From the NCBI RefSeq assembly GCF_026625145.1, contig NZ_CP113088.1:434001-498000 (forward strand): a stretch of 64,000 bases of DNA, written 5' to 3'. The notes beneath the pieces are model-generated. The model did not search any database, was not told the DNA's origin, and was given only the letters and a program-made list of their open reading frames with translations. This document shows, one piece after another, positions 40,991 through 51,208 of the stretch. Position 1 is the first letter of the stretch, and every line of letters begins with the position of its first letter. The translations under genes were made by a program, and so were the position numbers. The DNA comes from Lacinutrix neustonica. GTDB taxonomy: Bacteria; Bacteroidota; Bacteroidia; Flavobacteriales; Flavobacteriaceae.

Positions 40991-42226
40991 TCAAATATTG
41001 TTACGAATTTCCTGAATTACCCATTCTTTTAATGAATCATCCCAGGTGTCATACATTTTATAAAACTGTTCTTTATCGTACCAGTATAAAAATAAAACAT
41101 CTTTAGAACATACATTTACTAAAAGTTTCCAAATAAGGTCAATATGTTTTGAGGATAAAGAAGAATGGGGTTGATGTAGGGCATCATAAACCTTGGCATC
41201 TACGATATCAGCAATTTTATATTGATTGCTTACTTCTATTTTTTCCAAATAGCGCTCTACACTCATGACCCGCTTTCTAGAATTTATATCCATTTTGTTT
41301 AAATAACTCTTAAACAACACCTTATCATTTAATATTGTTTTAATGGGGTGTTGGGTTTCTTTTAAAGTTGAGGCAAATTCAAATTTCTTAATGCGTTCAT
41401 AGCGTTCCGTTTTGACTACGGCTTCTAAATCGCATTCAATTATAATATGATCTCGAAGTTTTTCCATCAATTCGGGTTGAGAAATATGATAAATTAAGAC
41501 CTCATGAGTGGTGTCTTTAATAGCCTCTTTATACCATTTTAGATCTTCGAAAACGACGATTTCTGAAATAAAATCACGCAATACATAAACACCTCCAAAA
41601 GCCTTAGTATAAAATGAATAGCTACTGTACTGCAATTCTTGTAACTCCAAATCCCGTCCTCTTAAATCACCATAGGTTTTGGCAGATTCTAATAATTTTT
41701 GATGTAGCGTTTCGTCTATAAAATTATGCCCTCGTTTAAATGTTTCTATTAATGATAATTGCTGTTTTTGAACCAGATCGAGATGATCTATCAAATGAAA
41801 ACGAATGGTCACTTTATCATATTTCAGTACGTCTAAGGGTTCATAAAACGCATCTATGTTCTGATCAAAATCTATACAAATGGCACTATCCCGAGTAATA
41901 TCATTAATTTTATGTTGGTGCGTTCTAAAGACCTGCAGCATCATGTCTCGGTCGAAGGAGTGAAACGGTACGTAAAGGGGTAGTCCTTTTTGTAAGGGTG
42001 AAATTAATATGCCATGCGTGTTTGCTTCCCCGTTATTTAAATAGTGTACATTATTTTTTTCCTCTGCAATTTACGGGCTCCACCCTATACCATCAATCGA
42101 GAAGTTTGTTAAAGTTGTTGCTGTAAATCCAAGTTTAATCAAGCCTTTATTATAACGCTCCACGAGTTTTCCACTTACTGGAATGAGTTCGCTCCTGTAC
42201 AAATTAGCTTGTTGTAGTTTTTGCAT
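40991..42226 (-). CDS. Uncharacterised soluble protein of the AAA+ cluster (component G); in-frame stop at CCAGA site
   Basis: A 411-residue protein when read through a TAA at 42071-42073 on the minus strand (gene-strand CCGTAA, expected CCAGAA: GWSPEIAEEK). It begins MQKLQQANLYRSELIPVSGK and has no signal peptide or membrane span. It is rich in aromatic and charged residues and has a conserved-looking LISPLQKGLPLYVPFHSFDRDMM segment. I think it may match Pfam DUF6638 but could not check. The 47-base gap to the Nudix gene and shared strand make it a member of the cluster. Confidence 0.7.
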
Positions 42227-42273
42227 GTTATTCTGTTCTTTCTACGATATATAAGTTAAATTCATTGGCCCTT

Positions 42274-42861
42274 TTAATTCTTAAAAATATTATTTATCTG
42301 TGCATATTGCAAAAGGCAAACTGTTTTAAGATCCTTTATTTCTCCGCGCTTCATGAGTTCTATAGCTTCCTTAAAGGGCATCTCGAGAACTTCAATATCT
42401 TCTGTTTCATTTTTAGCACCACCCCCCTTGTTAACTCTCATATCACTAGAATATTCGGCTATAAAGTAGTGTAGTATTTCTGTTAGAGTCCCTGGAGAAG
42501 AATAGGCTTCCAACACTTTTTTCACATGGTTTATGCGATATCCCGTTTCTTCTTCTGTTTCTTTTTTTATACAGTCTTCAGGGTTGTCATCATCCAACAA
42601 ACCTGCACAAGCCTCAATAAGTAAACCTTCTGAGTTCCCGTTCATATACGTTGGAATTCTTAACTGCCGTGTTAATACCACCGTTTGTTTCTCTTTGTTA
42701 TACAAAAGTATCACCGCACCATTCCCGCGATCATAGCATTCTCGAATTTGAGTGACCCATTCACCATTATTTAATTGATAATCGAAGGTTAATTTATTTA
42801 ACGTATACCGATGGTGTGATAATAGCTCCTTTTTTAAATTTTTAATTCTAGTATTACTCAT
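42274..42861 (-). CDS. nudK: Nudix hydrolase, NudK-like (GDP-mannose/ADP-sugar pyrophosphatase)
   Basis: A 195-residue Nudix hydrolase. The Nudix box is CAGLLDDDNPEDCIKKETEEETGY, a match to GX5EX7REUXEEXGU with Lys for Arg. It is preceded by GAVILLYNKEKQTVVLTRQLRIPTYMNGN and followed by AYSSPGTLTEILHYFIAEY, as in NudK, which hydrolyses GDP-mannose. It lies in the AAA+ cluster between components G and E with a 26-base gap. It may be a passenger rather than a part of the system. Confidence 0.88.
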   Translation of the reverse strand: MSNTRIKNLKKELLSHHRYTLNKLTFDYQLNNGEWVTQIRECYDRGNGAVILLYNKEKQTVVLTRQLRIPTYMNGNSEGLLIEACAGLLDDDNPEDCIKKETEEETGYRINHVKKVLEAYSSPGTLTEILHYFIAEYSSDMRVNKGGGAKNETEDIEVLEMPFKEAIELMKRGEIKDLKTVCLLQYAQINNIFKN

Positions 42862-42887
42862 GATTAAACGTTTCTCTAGCTTTCAAA

Positions 42888-44818
42888 TCAATATTCATTT
42901 GAGTTACTCTCGGCATCCACCTGACGTTTAAAATCGGTATCGGCAATGGTTGCCACGTTATCTAAGTAACGCACGACCTCTTGTCTTCTAATTTCAGAAA
43001 AATCTAAACCTTTCATGTTTTGCTTCATTAATTCTTGGAGCATATTAAACTTGGTTTCATAATTTTGTTTAAAATATATCTCAGGGTTATCAAACCAATC
43101 TTGTTCTAAATCAAAATCGGTTAAACGTAATGAAATGGCCGATTGAATATTACGGACATCCCTTGATGAGAAGAATGGGAAAATCTTTTGAATCTCTAAA
43201 TATAAATTGCCATAAAACTCATGTTCGTTGACATTATAATGTTGTTCTGCTTTATCATAAGCTTCTAAAACTACGGCTTCTGAAGGTTTTTCAACACTAT
43301 TTAAAATGTCTCCCATAGTCTTTGCTAACCCTTGATCTTTTAAAAACTCGTAATCACTAGAACGGGCCATATTCACAAAATCTGGTATGGTCTTATCTAA
43401 TTTACGCCACCATAAATGATCTTGATCTAAAAAATCATGAGTGGTTCTCGCGCCATCAATTTTAAAACGCCCTTGCACACGAGAGATGACAGCCTTATCT
43501 AACATTTCCGGTAAATTAGTAAATAAACCAATAGAACTGTTCCCATAATTTACAGCGTATGCCCCTTCTGTATACCTTAGGAACACCCCGATCACTTCTT
43601 TTACCCCCGCAGAAACACCTTGAGCGGTTCTTTCCTGCAAATTATTCTCGGCATCATCAATGGGAGCAAAAATTAATTTCGTTGGATCTTGCATGGGTTT
43701 CATCCACTCTACCATTTTCTCGGCAGACCCTCCTTGAAACGTACTAATTAAAGTGTCTCGGCATGGGGTGAAATAAAAATGGAATATCTAAATGATCGCA
43801 ATGTTCTTTTAACCGGGTGGCGATGGCTGCTATGAGCATACTTTTACCAGTTCCTGGAATACCGTACCCCATAAAGACAGGCATAAAACCTCCCAATTCT
43901 TGAAACGGATTTTTCTTCGCCTCGAAATCATAGCTCAACATGCGCTCGGTTAGTCGGCGGGCGAAATGTTTGGCATCTCTATTCCCCACAATTTGTTCAA
44001 ACTGAACTTTATTAAATTCAATACTCTTAGCAGTACCCGCAAATACATTATCCCAACCGGAAATAGAGAATTCAGAATTTTCTAGCTTATAGGTTCTATC
44101 TACAATCGTTTCAGTATATTCTAAGCTGCTTTTACGAAGTTGAATTTCGTCGATTAACGCTTCAAAATAAACCACTGAAAAATCGATAACATCTTTATCA
44201 CTTTTAATGAGGTCTCGGATGCCCTAAATATTTGTCAAAATAAAACAGCGCACAGGCGACACCTTTTAGTGGTGACATAAAAGATACTTCGGGCAAACCT
44301 GCAAACTTTTGTTTCATCACGGTTAAGTCGTCTGAAGCATGAGGTTTTAAACGGTATAAAATGTTATAGGCTGTTGCAAATAACATAAATGCAGTTGCTG
44401 TATGCATTTTACTTTCATACTCTCGTTTTCCGTTAGAATCTAAAGCCGATTTACGCTCATTTAAACTCGATAGTCCTGAAGCGTCGTAGTAGCTGTCTTT
44501 TACCCATATACCCAAAGCTAAACCTTCTTGTATGGCGAAAAGTGTTTGATTTAAATAGACAGGAATCGCAATAGAATCTGGTAACAATCGTTTTTTTAAT
44601 GCCAATACCGTTTTAGAAACCGAAGTGATTTCTGATGCGCTACTCCCATTATTCGCTCGTGATAAATACAGCAAAATGGATTCATCTTTTGCGTTCTTAT
44701 CTTTATTTTTAGCCCGTGCACCTTGCTCCCATTGAATGCTTTTTAAATATCCGCTAGCCTCATCGCGAAGCAAATCGAGTTCATTTTGTTTTATTGGGAA
44801 TGTTGAATTGTGTTCCAT
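42888..44818 (-). CDS. AAA+ ATPase with N-terminal helical domain (component E; two frame lesions)
   Basis: When joined, a 642-residue protein. An N-terminal helical region (about 1-270) precedes one AAA+ module: Walker A GYGIPGTGKSMLIAA, Walker B KLIFAPIDDAENN (acidic pair Asp-Asp), sensor-1 region SSIGLFTNLPEML and the RVQGRF arginine-bearing stretch. A C-terminal helical region follows. Lesions: near 44216 CCAGAC reads CCGAGAC (LGHPDLIKSDKD) and near 43758 CCAGAC reads CCGAGAC (PMPDTLISTFQGG). It is a single-ring type ATPase whose partners are probably the adjacent membrane and coiled-coil proteins. It has neither ClpX zinc finger nor FtsH protease. Confidence 0.82.
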
Positions 44819-44829
44819 GTTTTTTTAAA

Positions 44830-47060
44830 TTACTTAAATTTAATTATACCTGCTTCTTCAGAAACATCAAACAATTCTTTAATTAATTCTATAGGTATTT
44901 CTATTTTATACTCAGCAAATAAGGCATTTCTAATGTCTAATAAAGAATTAATACCATTTGCATAGCTTAATATAATATCTTCAAATTCGTAAATACGCAG
45001 TTCTCCTACTTCTCTATCTCTTAGAATACTAAGTATTTTATTTATTCCTTTATTAACATTTGTATACCTCTCATTTGTTTCAGTAGTATAACCCGTATAA
45101 AATGAATTCAACTGCTTTGTTTTATCCTTATATGGAATTCTTTTCTGTGATTTTTTTTCTATGTCAGACAACTGATATGTTTTAAAACTTTTGTTTTTTG
45201 AATTTTGTATGGCTAATATTTTAAGTTCTTCAATAACTTGTTTTTCATTTTCTATAAACTGATTCTTTTTTTCTGTAATTATCTTTTCTGTATTCTCAAC
45301 TTTAGATAATGATAGAATAGATTGTAATGCTTTTATTTCTCTTTTATAGCCATAGCTTACTATTTGTGAGGAGAAATATAAATTATGCGCTTTTGTATTA
45401 TTATTACTTAATAGAAATTTTCTTGCTTCAAGTTCATTATCTTTCATTCTATTTTTACCATACATTTCTACAAGGTTTACAATATTTATAATATTATCAT
45501 CCTCTGCATAAGCATTCATAATAATTGTAGACAAACTTGTAAATATCACACGATGTAATTGCGTTGGGTCAACCTTATCTGGTGTATCTTGACTAGAATG
45601 ATAAAAGTTATCCGGCCAAGTACTGTATGCAATACCTGGTATACCAAAATCATTAAATATTTGATGATCCGAACCTCTTGTATATGGTTCAGCCTTTGCA
45701 TTTACATAATTACGTGATCCATTTACAGAAATTATATTATAATCTTTCCGTTTAGGATATTTTGTATTGTTATATGTATTTAAAAAATCTATAATCGAAT
45801 TAGAAAAAGCATTTAAATATGAAGCATTCCAATCCGGAGTATAACTAATAGAAAAAAATGAATTCGATTTACTTAAATTAGCACCTAACATATCTAGATT
45901 TAAATTCACCAATCTTTTTTTATTGTCTTTCAAATGTCTAGAAAACCATGCTTTAGTTCCAGTAAATTCAGGTAGCCATAAAAAACGAATAGTTCTTAAA
46001 GGGCGAGGTATTATTTTTTCTTCAATAAGAGTGTTTAATGTTCTTGCTACCTCAAGAGACACAGCACTACCCGAGGCATTATCATTAGCTCCTGGTTTAT
46101 AATGGTCTATGTGTGAAGTTATAATAATTTCTTCGTCAGGAAATTCTGAACCTGTTATAACTCCTGATACTATACCAAAATCACCTTTTGCGAAACTCGT
46201 TTCAATATCTACATGAAGCTTTACTTCTTCCTTTTTTAAAAGCTCTTTTAATTCTTTTGCCTTTCTATTAGAAATCATAAATGCAAAAGATTTCTTCTTA
46301 TCATCATCGACTTTTGGCATTCCGGACCAGCCAACTTGGTCTACAAAATCTCCTTCTAATCTATTTGTTTTATCCCAATAAGGAATTGTATAATAAGAGA
46401 CAATTCCTATTGCTCCTTTTTCCCAAACTGCTTTTCTTATTACTGAGTATGGCGATTTACTTGTTAGTACTATTTTTCCTTTTAAATCTTTATCTATATA
46501 ATCGTTTTTCGTTCCTTCGCCTATATCTATTAATGTTGCTGTAGATTTTGTAGAATAGCTATTTGTTGCCAAAGACATAGGCAAATCGTCGTAAGATGTT
46601 ATTTTATAATAATAGGGTGTTTTTGCTACTAGCTCTCCTTTTTTTACAGACCATATTTCCTGAGGAGTATCTCCAAAATAACTAGTTTCCCCGTCTGATT
46701 TATAGGACTCAACATTCACATTCTCTAATCCAAACTCTATTGCTTTTTTCTCTATTAAACTTACTGCTTTATTATAACCATCGGTATCTTGGCGTCTATC
46801 CAACAATGCTATTTCATTTACCAAATGAAAAGCATTATCACCGAACTTTTATTGATTAAATACTTAGTTATAGAATCATTTATAATAAGCCCAGTCTCAC
46901 TACTTAATCCATTTAATATTTTTATTTTTTCTTGTGCTACACCGTTAAAAGAGTATAATAAAACGAGTATGACAATTGTTAATTTCGGTTTTAAGTGTTT
47001 TTTTTTAAAAGTAAAAATATCCAGCTGTTTATCTTTTATAAAAGTTGAGTTATAGAACAT
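44830..47060 (-). CDS. Secreted M28 family zinc aminopeptidase-like protein (component D; one frame lesion)
   Basis: When joined, a 743-residue exported metallopeptidase. The signal or anchor segment is HLKPKLTIVILVLLYSFNGVAQ after a basic start. A PA-domain-like insert precedes the M28 fold (IITSHIDHYKPGANDNASGSAVSLEVART with the first His and Asp ligands; FLWLPEFTGTKAWF; NLDMLGANL; RGSDHQIFNDFGIPGIAYSTWPDNFYHSSQDT with the last ligands). At 46842 TTCTGG reads TTCGG, and repair gives SSGDNAFHLVNEIALLDRRQD. It lies 6 bases after component C and 11 before E, yet is secreted and more AT-rich than its neighbours, so it may be a later insert. Confidence 0.82.
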
Positions 47061-47066
47061 TTGTAT

Positions 47067-48125
47067 TTATTTTTTATTAATTTTAAGATCAGCTAACTCA
47101 AAAGGCAGTTTAGATAGTCCATTCATTATTTCAGAATTCTTATTGTATAATAATTGGATGATACGGTGTGGCGCAAAGACATAATTATTATAGATCACTT
47201 CGCTCCATTTTTGCAGCGTTTGCTTAGTAAAGTACCCCCCTTCTTTAAATTCACTACCGGAATAAACTTCATCGACTTTTAGGGATAAGGCGTAAGATTC
47301 CAGTGGCACTTCTTTTTTAGCAATACTTTCTAAAATGGAATGCGTCACAACATTTTCATCCTTTGCGAATACATTATGGAACGGCCCTAAATCGATCCTT
47401 TTAATATGTTTTGGTTTCAAATGTTTTAAACGTCTGTCAATTCCGTACGCCATGGTATCTAAATGCATCTCTCGATCTGCTGCTGTTTTTAATACCTTGT
47501 ATATCTCTGCTTTGTCTTCTATAACACTACCATCATAATCGAAGTACATAAAACAAACAAAGGGTCTGTTATGCGAGACATCATAAAAACTCCAACTCAC
47601 CATATAATTTGCTTGACTTCCTACTGGTGCGTCTATAATTTTTCCTTGCACAAAGCGGTTAAATATAAATTGTTGTTCTACCGATGTATAATAGACGATA
47701 GATGCGGCTTGAAATAATTTATCTTTTTTTATGGGTTGTTTTTTACGCAGTAACTCATCTAAAAACGCGTCTTGTAATTCACTAACGTCTTTTAATTTAT
47801 TTAAATAATTATCACGTAATGACAAATCATTAAATAAATAGCGAAACTCTAAGTAATTTGGGAAACCCGAATGGGTTAAATCGACTTTCAGGTTATCCTC
47901 ATCGTCATACATGTATTTTATACGCATGGCTTCGATAGAATACAACAAGAGATCACAGTATTGTTTGAAAAACGTCATTTCCTGAGAGGTACATAAATTA
48001 TGTTGTTGTACACTAACAATGAGTTCTTTCAAGGCAAAATCAACCATTTTGTGATAAAAAACATATTGTTCTTTGGAGTCCAGTATCGCTGAATCTAAAG
48101 GTGTTACTATGTGGTTTATAGACAT
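47067..48125 (-). CDS. Uncharacterised soluble protein of the AAA+ cluster (component C)
   Basis: A 352-residue intact protein with no signal peptide, membrane span or motif I recognise. It is rich in aromatic residues (LEFRYLFNDLSLRDNYLNKL, YMVSWSFYDVSHNRPFVCFMYFDYDG) and mixed alpha/beta in appearance. It starts 43 bases after small component B and its stop is 6 bases before the peptidase start, so the genes are tightly packed on the minus strand. Confidence 0.7.
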   Translation of the reverse strand: MSINHIVTPLDSAILDSKEQYVFYHKMVDFALKELIVSVQQHNLCTSQEMTFFKQYCDLLLYSIEAMRIKYMYDDEDNLKVDLTHSGFPNYLEFRYLFNDLSLRDNYLNKLKDVSELQDAFLDELLRKKQPIKKDKLFQAASIVYYTSVEQQFIFNRFVQGKIIDAPVGSQANYMVSWSFYDVSHNRPFVCFMYFDYDGSVIEDKAEIYKVLKTAADREMHLDTMAYGIDRRLKHLKPKHIKRIDLGPFHNVFAKDENVVTHSILESIAKKEVPLESYALSLKVDEVYSGSEFKEGGYFTKQTLQKWSEVIYNNYVFAPHRIIQLLYNKNSEIMNGLSKLPFELADLKINKK

Positions 48126-48168
48126 TTTATATTTAGTCGATTGTTATTAATAAATATTCAATAAATAG

Positions 48169-48342
48169 TTAGCTTTTTTCTTCAGTGAAAATAAGATATA
48201 ATAGGCCTGTTAATGTAAAAGTTACGAACACTATAATTCGAATTATTTGAGGTTTATTACCCCCAATATAATCCCACATCGCGTACATAGCCATGATACC
48301 AAATAAAACAGTAAAAAATCTAACTATTAATCTAAAATACAT
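48169..48342 (-). CDS. 57-residue two-span membrane peptide (component B)
   Basis: MYFRLIVRFFTVLFGIMAMY begins a first span; a loop with WDYIGGNKPQ leads to a second span (IIRIIVFVTFTLTGLLYLIF) and a short charged end TEEKS. The frame is clean with ATG start. It is short and easily missed by gene finders. Its position between A and C, 43 bases before C, suggests it belongs to the AAA+ cluster. Confidence 0.6.
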   Translation of the reverse strand: MYFRLIVRFFTVLFGIMAMYAMWDYIGGNKPQIIRIIVFVTFTLTGLLYLIFTEEKS

Positions 48343-48368
48343 CTATTACTGTAAATGGTCTATTCACT

Positions 48369-48475
48369 TTGCGTTAGGGATTGAGGCTTTGTTGGAGCTC
48401 CTCGCAGAGAGCGACTGCCGAAAGCCTGACCTACTTTTGCCATAAAAAGCAAAAGTAGGTAACGCCCGCATTATG
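48369..48475. repeat. Palindromic intergenic element (nested inverted repeats)
   Basis: Three nested inverted repeats lie between components A and B. An outer GCGTTA / TAACGC pair encloses AGGCTTT / AAAGCCT. Beside it lies a 12-bp hairpin ACCTACTTTTGC (48429-48440) / GCAAAAGTAGGT (48449-48460). This resembles repeated palindromic elements that Flavobacteriia carry in intergenic space. No other copy is seen in the window. Confidence 0.6.
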
Positions 48476-49814
48476 TTAAGAAAGCAAATCGTCGTCGCTA
48501 GTTTCCGGTTTTGATACTGGAGCTGCAGCGCCACCTGAAGGTGCATTAGCATCTGCCTTGTAATAATCTTCAAAGATTTCTTTCATATCGATGCCATAAC
48601 GCTCTGCAAAATTCTTTTGAATATCTACATCTTTAGCACGAATTTCTTGTAAAGCTTCTGCATAACTGCTATAAACCCCTTGCATCACTTTTTCGTGAAC
48701 TGGAATATTATCCATCATTTCCTGACGGGCTTTAGCACTTGCTGTATGCATTGAGGCTAAAGTTTCACCAATGTGCTCATCTGTTTTCACACCTAAGTGC
48801 TCTAAAATAGCCGCAAATTCTTGATCTGTTCTTGCTTTTAAGGCTACGACATATCCATCGTAATATTTTAAACGTTCGTCTGTATCACTCTTTAATTTTG
48901 CGCGATGTGTTTGTAAATTAGAACGTAAAGAAGTTAATACTTTAATCGTTAAATTATGTTTATGAACAAAGCTATCCTTTGAAGCTGCTAGGGTTGTGTA
49001 AGCATTTTTTAGACCTTCTAGTTCTTCTACTTTTTGCTCAACCGTTGTAACTTGTGATAAAGCATCGGAGTAAGCTGTAGATTGCTTATCTGCTACTTCC
49101 TCTAAAGCTTGACGGGCTTGCTTGAGTAAAGCATATTGTTCATCCAGTTTGGCCTCTGTCTCTTTTTTCTTTTCTAAGGCTTTGGTATGATTTTTTGACG
49201 CTTCAACAATGGCCTCCTTTAATTTTTCTTCCACTTCTTTAATCTCAACTTCGCGGTTTTTTAAGCGTGTGACCGCTGCTTGAGATTTATAAGACAATTC
49301 ACTTAAAAGTGTTTGAATATCGGCGCTTTCTATGCGTTCCTGAAACATCGCTTTCGCTTTATTGTCTGCTCCAGCTCGCACTTTTTTGGCGTCCTTTAGT
49401 CCTTGCTCTGCTTTAGCTATTTTACTTTTACGTCCCCAAAGGTTATTCCACCAGGTATCTGGTTTGTTTTGAGCATCTTCTAATTCCACTTTTGCACGTT
49501 CCAATGCTTTTTGAGCGTCGTCAATGACTTTTTGTTCTCCAGCATTAAGTGATGAGAATCTTTCAAATAAAATACCAACTTCATCTTGATAATCGGTTAA
49601 GTCTTTAATGGCATCCAACAAGGTCGATCGGTCTTTTTCGGCCATGTGCACCACATCATCTAAGGTGGCATTTAATATTTTCTCGGCGACTTTCCGGATC
49701 GTCCTCTTGAGCAAGCTTAGACTTCATAGTATCTATCGCCTTACCCCAATTAACATCAACTTTTTCGGCTTTCTCACTTGAGCTGGTTTCTAATAAATCA
49801 AAATCATCAGACAT
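48476..49814 (-). CDS. Coiled-coil protein of the AAA+ cluster (component A; one frame lesion)
   Basis: About 446 residues when joined, starting MSDDFDLLETSSSEKAEKVDVNWGKAIDTMKSKLAQ at 49814. After a lesion near 49695 (GATCCGG, expected GATCCAGAA: DDPEKVAEKILNATLDDVV) a long alpha-helical coiled coil runs from about 60 to 400, with an Asn-Lys-Pro-Asp-Thr-Trp-Trp turn near 150. A Ala/Gly/Pro-rich tail ends SDDDLLS. It resembles PspA-like helical assemblies only in being mostly helix. Relatives may carry the label microtubule-binding, which the sequence does not support. It is the promoter-proximal gene of the cluster, divergent from the MBL gene. Confidence 0.72.
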
Positions 49815-49978
49815 AGTATATTTGGTATTTTAAGGTTGTACGTTTTTAAGAAGCAATTTCGGCAAAATTTATTAGTTCTCGAAATAATTTCCTGCTCTTA
49901 TAAGTATGACATGTTATAAAAATGTTACAAATTATTTTTTTTAATCAAAGAGAGGTATCTTTATTAAAACTTTTAATT

Positions 49979-50757
49979 ATGAAAACCATTGCATATCTGG
50001 TAGTAGGCCTCGGGTTGATTGCATTTAGTTGCAAAGACGAAAAAAAAACAGATCCTGTAACCCTTGAAACACCAAAGGAAATGAATTTAAAAGCGGCATT
50101 AGAGATCCATCCCATTTCGCATGCGACATTAGTTTTAGAGTATGGTGATCTTGTATTGTATATAGACCCAACAGGTGGTGCAGCGGCATTTGAAGCTTAT
50201 AAGAAACCTGATTATGTTTTTATAACTGATATTCATGGCGATCACATGAATATTGAAACTTTGGACGCCTTAAACTTGAAGGAGTCCATTATTATAGCGC
50301 CTCAAGCCGTCTTTGATAAATTACCGGAAACATTACAATCTAATGCTTTGGTTATGAATAACGGGGACATAAAAGATTTTGAAGCCTTCAAGGTGGAAGC
50401 CATCCCGATGTATAATTTAAGACAGGAGGCCTTAAAATTTCATGAAAAAGGACGCGGTAATGGTTATGTTTTAACGCTTGAGGAGGAACGTATTTATATT
50501 TACTGGAGATACAGAAGACATACCGAGAAATGCGCAGCTTGAGTGCTATTGATAAGGCATTTGTCTGCATGAATTTACCTTATACGATGCCAGTAGAGCG
50601 CGCTGCAAGTGCGGTTTTAGATTTTAAGCCTAAGCAAGTATACCCGTATCATTATAGAGGCACTGAAGGTTTAAGTGATGTTGATAAGTTTAAGACTTTG
50701 GTTAATAAAGGCAATCCCGACATTGACGTTGTGCAATTAAACTGGTATCCGAGATAA
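49979..50757 (+). CDS. Lipoprotein MBL-fold metallo-hydrolase (two lesions)
   Basis: When joined, a 258-residue protein. It has a lipoprotein-like signal (GLGLIAFSC, Cys as acylation site) and the beta-lactamase-like fold: EIHPISHATLVLEY, YIDPTGG, metal motif TDIHGDHMN, ISGDTEDIP and YPYHYRGTEG. Two insertions interrupt it: near 50502 TTCTGG reads TTACTGG, and near 50524 CCAGAA reads CCGAGAA. The start at 49979 is preferred over an earlier in-frame ATG because the signal begins there. It is similar to UlaG-like hydrolases. It is divergent from the AAA+ cluster; the substrate is unknown. Confidence 0.82.
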
Positions 50758-50844
50758 TTAAAAAATAAATAGCGATCAAAAAATAGATTTAACCTTTAAA
50801 ATCTAGTAATATTATTTAAATTTTTTGTGTTATATTAGAGGTGC

Positions 50845-50878
50845 TATACGCGTTTAAATCCTAACATTATACGCGTTT
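50845..50878. repeat. Direct repeat TATACGCGTTT, possible operator
   Basis: TATACGCGTTT at 50845-50855 and again at 50868-50878, 23 bases apart, upstream of the small gene at 50912. The spacing of about two helical turns suggests a protein binding site; no promoter motif could be aligned with certainty. Confidence 0.4.
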
Positions 50879-50911
50879 TTAATCAAAAAATAACAATATT
50901 ACGCTATTCCA

Positions 50912-51139
50912 ATGAAAACGCTCATTGTACTACATCCCGCTTCTGTTATTATTATTTCTACAGTGTTACTTTTTTTATGTATTAGTGTTATTTTATATAT
51001 AAAACAATATAAAATTCAAGCAGAAAGCAAGCGCTTAATAGAGGAAAGTGAAAGACTGTCAAAACTAGCTTCAAAAGAAGCAGAAGAAAAAGAGAAAGAA
51101 AAACCCTATGAAGACTTTACCTCAGGTCACATCTATTAG
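50912..51139 (+). CDS. Small membrane protein with charged tail
   Basis: A 75-residue protein: one span (VIIISTVLLFLCISVILYI) and a long Glu/Lys/Ser-rich helical tail (KIQAESKRLIEESERLSKLASKEAEEKEKEK). No family recognised. A strong terminator follows 15 bases downstream. Confidence 0.6.
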   Translation: MKTLIVLHPASVIIISTVLLFLCISVILYIKQYKIQAESKRLIEESERLSKLASKEAEEKEKEKPYEDFTSGHIY

Positions 51140-51154
51140 AATTTGGACATAAAC

Positions 51155-51184
51155 AAAAGAGTCAGCTTATACGCTGACTCTTTT
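51155..51184. terminator. Bidirectional intrinsic terminator
   Basis: A perfect 12-bp stem AAAAGAGTCAGC (51155-51166) / GCTGACTCTTTT (51173-51184) with loop TTATAC, between two convergent genes. Confidence 0.87.
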
Positions 51185-51208
51185 GTTTTAATAATATCCT
51201 ATTTATTC

